Source: Candidatus Accumulibacter sp. UBA704 (GTDB taxonomy: Bacteria > Pseudomonadota > Gammaproteobacteria > Burkholderiales > Rhodocyclaceae). From it: a stretch of DNA of 8,717 nt. Location: NCBI GenBank assembly GCA_002304785.1, contig DBMG01000077.1, forward strand, positions 1-8,717, read 5' to 3'. The notes under the pieces are model-generated. The model was not told the origin of the DNA and searched no databases. It saw only the letters and a list, made by a program, of their open reading frames with translations. Numbering within the stretch: the stretch's first letter is position 1; each line of letters opens with the position of its first letter. Position numbers and translations under genes: made by a program. Of this stretch, positions 5,852-8,717 are shown in pieces.

Positions 5852-7636
5852 TTACCAGAAGGCCATCTTGGCTGCGTAGCGTTTGAAGTTGCCCACGAAG
5901 AGCTCCAGAAAGCGGCGGCTTCCCTTTGCGAATCCCGCATCGAGCAGGGCGGTGATTGTCGCCTCGGACTGGAGCTCGTGAAGGAGCATCGTGGCTGACG
6001 AGTCATGCCATCCCGCGCGACCGACGGGCATCCCGGCGAACACTCCATGTGGCGTGCTGGATGCGGCTTGCTCCAGGTTCGCTTCGTCGTTCTCCTCTAG
6101 GAATGCCAGAGCGGCCAATGTCTCGAACCGCTCGAACACCAGATCGAACTCCGACGACACGCCGGCGAAACTGGAACGCCATGACGACATGACTTCGAGC
6201 AGATGATCGCTGAGGGCCGTCTTACGGCGTTCGAGGCCCTCCAGCTGCTGCCAGACCTCATTGTTCTCGCCTTTCCATGACCCTAGAAATAGTGTCGATA
6301 CCACTCTGCGCGGCTCTCGATATTCCCTGGACCAGGAGGCCACCAGGAGTTCGTGTAGCGTTTGCCAGCGTTGCGAGCGTGTCAGCCCGACGCCATATGC
6401 CGTGAAGATCAATACAGCGGGATAGGAGCGCAAGCCGAGCCAGACCGTGAGGCCGTTTCCGATTTTCTCCGCCTGGTGATAGATGCCTTTGAGCACGTCA
6501 AGGACCAACGCCAGCTCATTTCCGTCCCCCCACCGTCCAAGCGCGCCGGCCATGCGTGCCAAGGGCTCTGCCAGTGCTTCATATCGCGACACCCGGGATC
6601 GAAACTCCGCTTGGTTCGATTGTCCGTGGGGCGCGAACGACTGATCATCGAGCTGCGCCAGCAGTCGCTCGGCTTCCTGCGAAAACAGTTCATCGAGCTG
6701 GATACGGTATTCCGGCTTGGCGAGATACCGCTTCGTGCTGTTGACGAGCAATTCGACGCTGAGTGGGTTCTGCCGTTGGCTCTGCTCAAGCGTTTCCACA
6801 CGTTGCTGCAGTGCTTGGAAGAATTCGTCCGCACCGGCGATCGGGACTGTTTTGGCGCCACGGTGAGTCACCAGTTCGGTGGCACCTGCTCCCAGGGAAC
6901 CACGGGTGGACCAGTAGACCGGGTAGCGCCGGTTCGGTGCGCGGAGGAATGCAGCGCGCAGCGCGTGATCCCATTCTCCCGACCAGCCACAAACGATCAG
7001 GCCATGCTCATCAAGAATTCGATCCAGCAACCTGTCATAGCTTTCGGGATAGGCACTCAGCTCCTGATCGGTGTTCAGGATGCGCGCATCCTTGTAGTCG
7101 CCGTGAAGCTTGAGCAGGTAGCAGCGGCTGTGCATCAGCGGTTCGGCGCCGGCAAGTGCATCAGCCGAGGCTACGACGGTCGGCTCGATACCCTGTTCTC
7201 GCAGGGCGTTCTCCATGAGCCGATCGAAGTTGGTCGTAATGATGACCCGGATGTGGCCCGAGCGAACCAATTGCGCGATCGCGTGGTGCGCTTTGGTTGG
7301 AACCTTGCGGCCTTCCTCACGATCCTCCGCGCTGGGTTCGATATAGCGGTGCAGGATGGCTCGCCGCTCTTCAGGTGAGTTGGCGATTTCCTCGAGCAAC
7401 GTAGAGTAATTGGGCTCCTGGCCGGTCTTGTTCCGATACCATCTTGCCCAGTCCGATTGCTCTTCGATTCCTTGGGCGATTGCGACACGCCGCACCAGAT
7501 CCAGCGTGATTTCCCAGCCGGTCGGGATTTCCGCGGATCGGGATAGCCCCGATCCTAGGAGGACGGCAAACACCCCTTTGTTTTCGTAGACGGAGAAGGC
7601 GAGTTGGGTGATGGGATCGTTCTGAAGCAGCGTCAT
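5852..7636 (-). CDS. SIR2-domain protein, probable NAD-consuming defence effector
   Basis: This is a 594-aa protein. The SIR2-like Rossmann domain fills about residues 20-280: GSGLSRSAEIP (28-38, nucleotide-binding loop), TTNFD (134-138, with Asn136 and Asp138), KLHGD (176-180, with the catalytic-position His178) and CGWSGEWD (216-223). The zinc-binding cysteines of sirtuin deacetylases are absent. That fits the bacterial SIR2 group acting as NAD hydrolases in abortive-infection systems such as Thoeris ThsA, DSR and SIR2-APAZ. The remaining 300 or so residues are helical-looking and match no domain I know; a phage-sensing or oligomerisation role would be usual. The ATG at 7636 is the only possible start, since an in-frame TAG lies about 36 bases upstream with no other start codon between. 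No Shine-Dalgarno site is visible, so translation may be weak or leaderless. No partner gene is adjacent, so it probably works as a single-gene system. Confidence 0.88.
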   Translation of the reverse strand: MTLLQNDPITQLAFSVYENKGVFAVLLGSGLSRSAEIPTGWEITLDLVRRVAIAQGIEEQSDWARWYRNKTGQEPNYSTLLEEIANSPEERRAILHRYIEPSAEDREEGRKVPTKAHHAIAQLVRSGHIRVIITTNFDRLMENALREQGIEPTVVASADALAGAEPLMHSRCYLLKLHGDYKDARILNTDQELSAYPESYDRLLDRILDEHGLIVCGWSGEWDHALRAAFLRAPNRRYPVYWSTRGSLGAGATELVTHRGAKTVPIAGADEFFQALQQRVETLEQSQRQNPLSVELLVNSTKRYLAKPEYRIQLDELFSQEAERLLAQLDDQSFAPHGQSNQAEFRSRVSRYEALAEPLARMAGALGRWGDGNELALVLDVLKGIYHQAEKIGNGLTVWLGLRSYPAVLIFTAYGVGLTRSQRWQTLHELLVASWSREYREPRRVVSTLFLGSWKGENNEVWQQLEGLERRKTALSDHLLEVMSSWRSSFAGVSSEFDLVFERFETLAALAFLEENDEANLEQAASSTPHGVFAGMPVGRAGWHDSSATMLLHELQSEATITALLDAGFAKGSRRFLELFVGNFKRYAAKMAFW

Positions 7637-7891
7637 TGATCGAAAGTCTTGATTTGGTGTCTGGTGTTCCTACGAGCCTAGGCTAGCAGCAGCTCTGTTC
7701 GGCGGTGTCGTCATCGATGTAAGGCGCGGCAAGCAGGTGCAGATCCATAGTGCCGCTTCTACGTCCTTGTGGATGCGCGAGTTCGATACCTTGCGCACTT
7801 GCGTCTCCACACGAAGCCGTGACCTTGGCTTCGTTGGTTCAGGCCACGCGACTGTAATCCGGATCACGATTCTTGCGCTCGGCGCAGGCAG

Positions 7892-7960
7892 CCTGACGAA
7901 AAAAGTCAGGATGCGGGCGCCGACATGCGGCAGGGTGCGTCTCGTCAGGCGTGACGAGAC
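7892..7960. promoter_or_regulatory. Cluster of TCGTCA / TGACGA inverted repeats, candidate operator
   Basis: CCTGACGA (7892-7899) is exactly inverted at 7942-7949 (TCGTCAGG). CCTGAC (7892-7897) also pairs with GTCAGG (7905-7910) across GAAAAAA. GTCTCGTCA (7939-7947) pairs perfectly over nine bases with TGACGAGAC (7952-7960) across GGCG. A further TCGTCA lies at 7708-7713. Repeated half-sites in both orientations just upstream of a regulator gene look like an operator array. The last hairpin ends ten bases before the AGGAGG site, so an RNA-level role is also possible. Confidence 0.4.
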
Positions 7961-7970
7961 ACCCGGCAGC

Positions 7971-7976
7971 AGGAGG
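7971..7976 (+). promoter_or_regulatory. Ribosome-binding site of the DUF2285 regulator gene
   Basis: A full-consensus AGGAGG lies seven bases before the ATG at 7984. It is the strongest initiation signal in the window and decides this start for a frame that runs off the right edge. Confidence 0.85.
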
Positions 7977-7983
7977 CGAGGCC

Positions 7984-8717
7984 ATGGTCGATCCCCACAC
8001 GGCATCCTGGTTTCCCGTGGCCGCGTATCTCTACGTGCTGCACCTGGACCCCTTGGCCCTGGCGTGGGAATACCTGCGCCGCAATCCCGACTACCGGCGC
8101 GACTGGCTACGCCGTCGCCGCCAGCGGCAGGCGGCCTGCCGCTGGGGACTGCGCCGGCTGGAAGATCCCGGCCTGGATGCGCGCGACGCACATCCGGCCT
8201 GGCTGTCCGGCTGCGACAGCGCGGTCCAGCTGCATCCGGACGTCGACCCGCCGTCGCATGCCACCGCCTTCCGGTTCTGGCGGCTACCCGGCTGCAAGCA
8301 ACTGGTCCACCACGGTCACGGTCTGCTGCTGACCGCGCACCGGCCCGGTGGCTGCCTGAGGTTGGCGTTGGCGCCCGGCCTGGAGGAGGGTATGTCCTAC
8401 GTCTGCGCCGTGCGGTCGCATGCCGTCTTGCGCATGCCACTAGTGCCGCAGGCGAGCGCGGCTCGCGGCGACCGCGACACTGGCGCTGCGTTGCCGCGGC
8501 CGCAGCCCAGCGCGCTGTTGGAGATGCACACCCTGCAGGCGCTGGACGCCACGCTGGCCGATGCATCGACGCGTGACGTGGCCGTCGGGTTGTTCGGTGC
8601 CGAGCGGGTGGCGCGCGACTGGTACGCCGACGGCGGCCTGCGCTCGCGCGTGCGCCGCCTCGTGCGGCGCGGCTGCGCGCTGATGCGCGGCGACTACCGC
8701 CGCCTGGCGCAGCTCGA
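7984..8717 (+). CDS. DUF6499/DUF2285-type ICE transcriptional regulator (3' end outside window)
   Basis: The frame is open for 244 codons from ATG 7984 to the window edge without a stop. The N-terminal segment WFPVAAYLYVLHLDPLALAW followed by EYLRRNPDYRRDWLRR resembles the DUF6499 regulator-like domain (aromatic-rich, then LRRNPDYRR). The C-terminal segment from about residue 195 (RDVAVGLFGAERVARDWYAD, then GGLRSRVRRLVRRG and MRGDYRRL) fits DUF2285, a helix-turn-helix variant. Proteins with this pairing control excision and transfer genes of ICEs; FseA of the Mesorhizobium symbiosis ICE is the studied example and activates the excisionase gene. There the two domains are joined by a programmed ribosomal frameshift, whereas here they lie in one continuous frame. 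Family members are usually about 250 aa, so only a few residues should be missing. The gene is preceded by clustered inverted repeats and followed, outside the window, probably by further transfer or replication genes. Confidence 0.85.
   Translation, partial: MVDPHTASWFPVAAYLYVLHLDPLALAWEYLRRNPDYRRDWLRRRRQRQAACRWGLRRLEDPGLDARDAHPAWLSGCDSAVQLHPDVDPPSHATAFRFWRLPGCKQLVHHGHGLLLTAHRPGGCLRLALAPGLEEGMSYVCAVRSHAVLRMPLVPQASAARGDRDTGAALPRPQPSALLEMHTLQALDATLADASTRDVAVGLFGAERVARDWYADGGLRSRVRRLVRRGCALMRGDYRRLAQL

Larger units (their letters stand above)
7637..7983. other. Divergent intergenic region between the SIR2 and DUF2285 genes
   Basis: These 347 bp lie between two divergent starts, with no convincing gene. 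Contents: a perfect 10-bp palindrome AGCCTAGGCT (7675-7684) some 40 bp before the SIR2 start; an eight-base inverted repeat ACGAAGCC (7811-7818) / GGCTTCGT (7827-7834); a weak promoter candidate for the + gene, TTCGTT (7830-7835) and TGTAAT (7853-7858) with 17 bp spacing; and the TGACGA-type repeats at 7892-7960. AGGAGG at 7971-7976 serves the DUF2285 gene. Confidence 0.45.
1..8717. mobile_element. Internal fragment of an ICE-type element carrying defence cargo
   Basis: The combination of RadC-family genes, a DUF736 gene and a DUF6499/DUF2285-type regulator, all on +, matches the accessory backbone of ICEs in high-GC proteobacteria. This rests on family knowledge, not on a database match. Genes that look like phage-defence cargo lie between the backbone genes, partly in opposite orientation. 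Integrase, attachment sites, relaxase and mating-pair genes are not in the window, so neither element boundary is seen. A degenerate genomic island without transfer ability is the alternative. Confidence 0.6.

Noticed and set aside
6362..7378. A 338-codon open frame on +, antisense to the SIR2 gene
   Set aside because: It lies wholly opposite a gene with clear SIR2 motifs, has no domain character and is explained by codon bias of the opposite strand.
7683..7748. A 21-codon frame on - ending in Ser-Cys-Cys, about 50 bp before the SIR2 start
   Set aside because: It reads protein-like but has no good ribosome-binding site, and its upstream extension meets a stop. It could be a leader peptide or gene remnant, but support is too thin to list.
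7670..8566. Long open frames on both strands over the DUF2285 gene (7670-8566 on -, 7737-8576 on +)
   Set aside because: Both are arginine- and proline-rich frame shadows. The frame from 7984 carries the DUF2285 pattern and the AGGAGG site.
1..8717. CRISPR arrays, tRNA or rRNA genes, insertion-sequence transposases
   Set aside because: No regularly spaced direct repeats, cloverleaf-like sequence or transposase motifs were seen by eye on either strand.

Overview
This 8.7-kb window is GC-rich proteobacterial DNA that reads as a piece of an integrative and conjugative element (ICE). The backbone genes are tandem RadC-family genes, a DUF736 gene and a DUF6499/DUF2285-type transfer regulator. This set is familiar from ICEs of high-GC Gamma- and Betaproteobacteria (Xanthomonadaceae, Pseudomonas, Burkholderiales) and rhizobia. 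The host cannot be fixed from the sequence alone. No integrase, att site, tRNA or rRNA gene is visible, so both ends of the element lie outside the window.

Layout. (1) 1-1288: two RadC-like genes in tandem on +, the first cut by the window edge. Each is followed by the same GGGGGC-TTCG-GCCCCC hairpin with a T-run. (2) 1352-1942: an unrecognised 196-aa gene on -. (3) 2232-4768: a two-gene operon on + with an ATGA overlap, encoding an ABC/SMC-like ATPase and an HNH endonuclease. It looks like a divergent Septu (PtuA/PtuB-type) anti-phage system. (4) 4769-5490: about 720 bp without a convincing gene. Its second half, together with the first codons of the next gene, forms a quasi-palindrome of about 316 bp. 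(5) 5491-5805: DUF736 gene on +. (6) 5852-7636: a SIR2-domain protein on -, probably an NAD-consuming defence effector. (7) 7637-7983: a regulatory-looking intergenic region with several inverted repeats. (8) 7984 to the right edge: a DUF6499/DUF2285-type regulator on +, truncated by the window.

How it fits together. Backbone genes (radC, DUF736, DUF2285) all lie on +. Cargo genes (unknown gene, ATPase-HNH, SIR2 protein) sit between them and look less GC-rich. The DUF736 locus is therefore flanked on both sides by probable anti-phage cargo, making this a defence island nested in an ICE.

The least explained parts are the 316-bp quasi-palindrome, whose left arm is complementary to the ribosome-binding site and start codon of the DUF736 gene; the roughly 200-residue N-terminal extension of the Septu-like ATPase; and the unidentified 196-aa protein.
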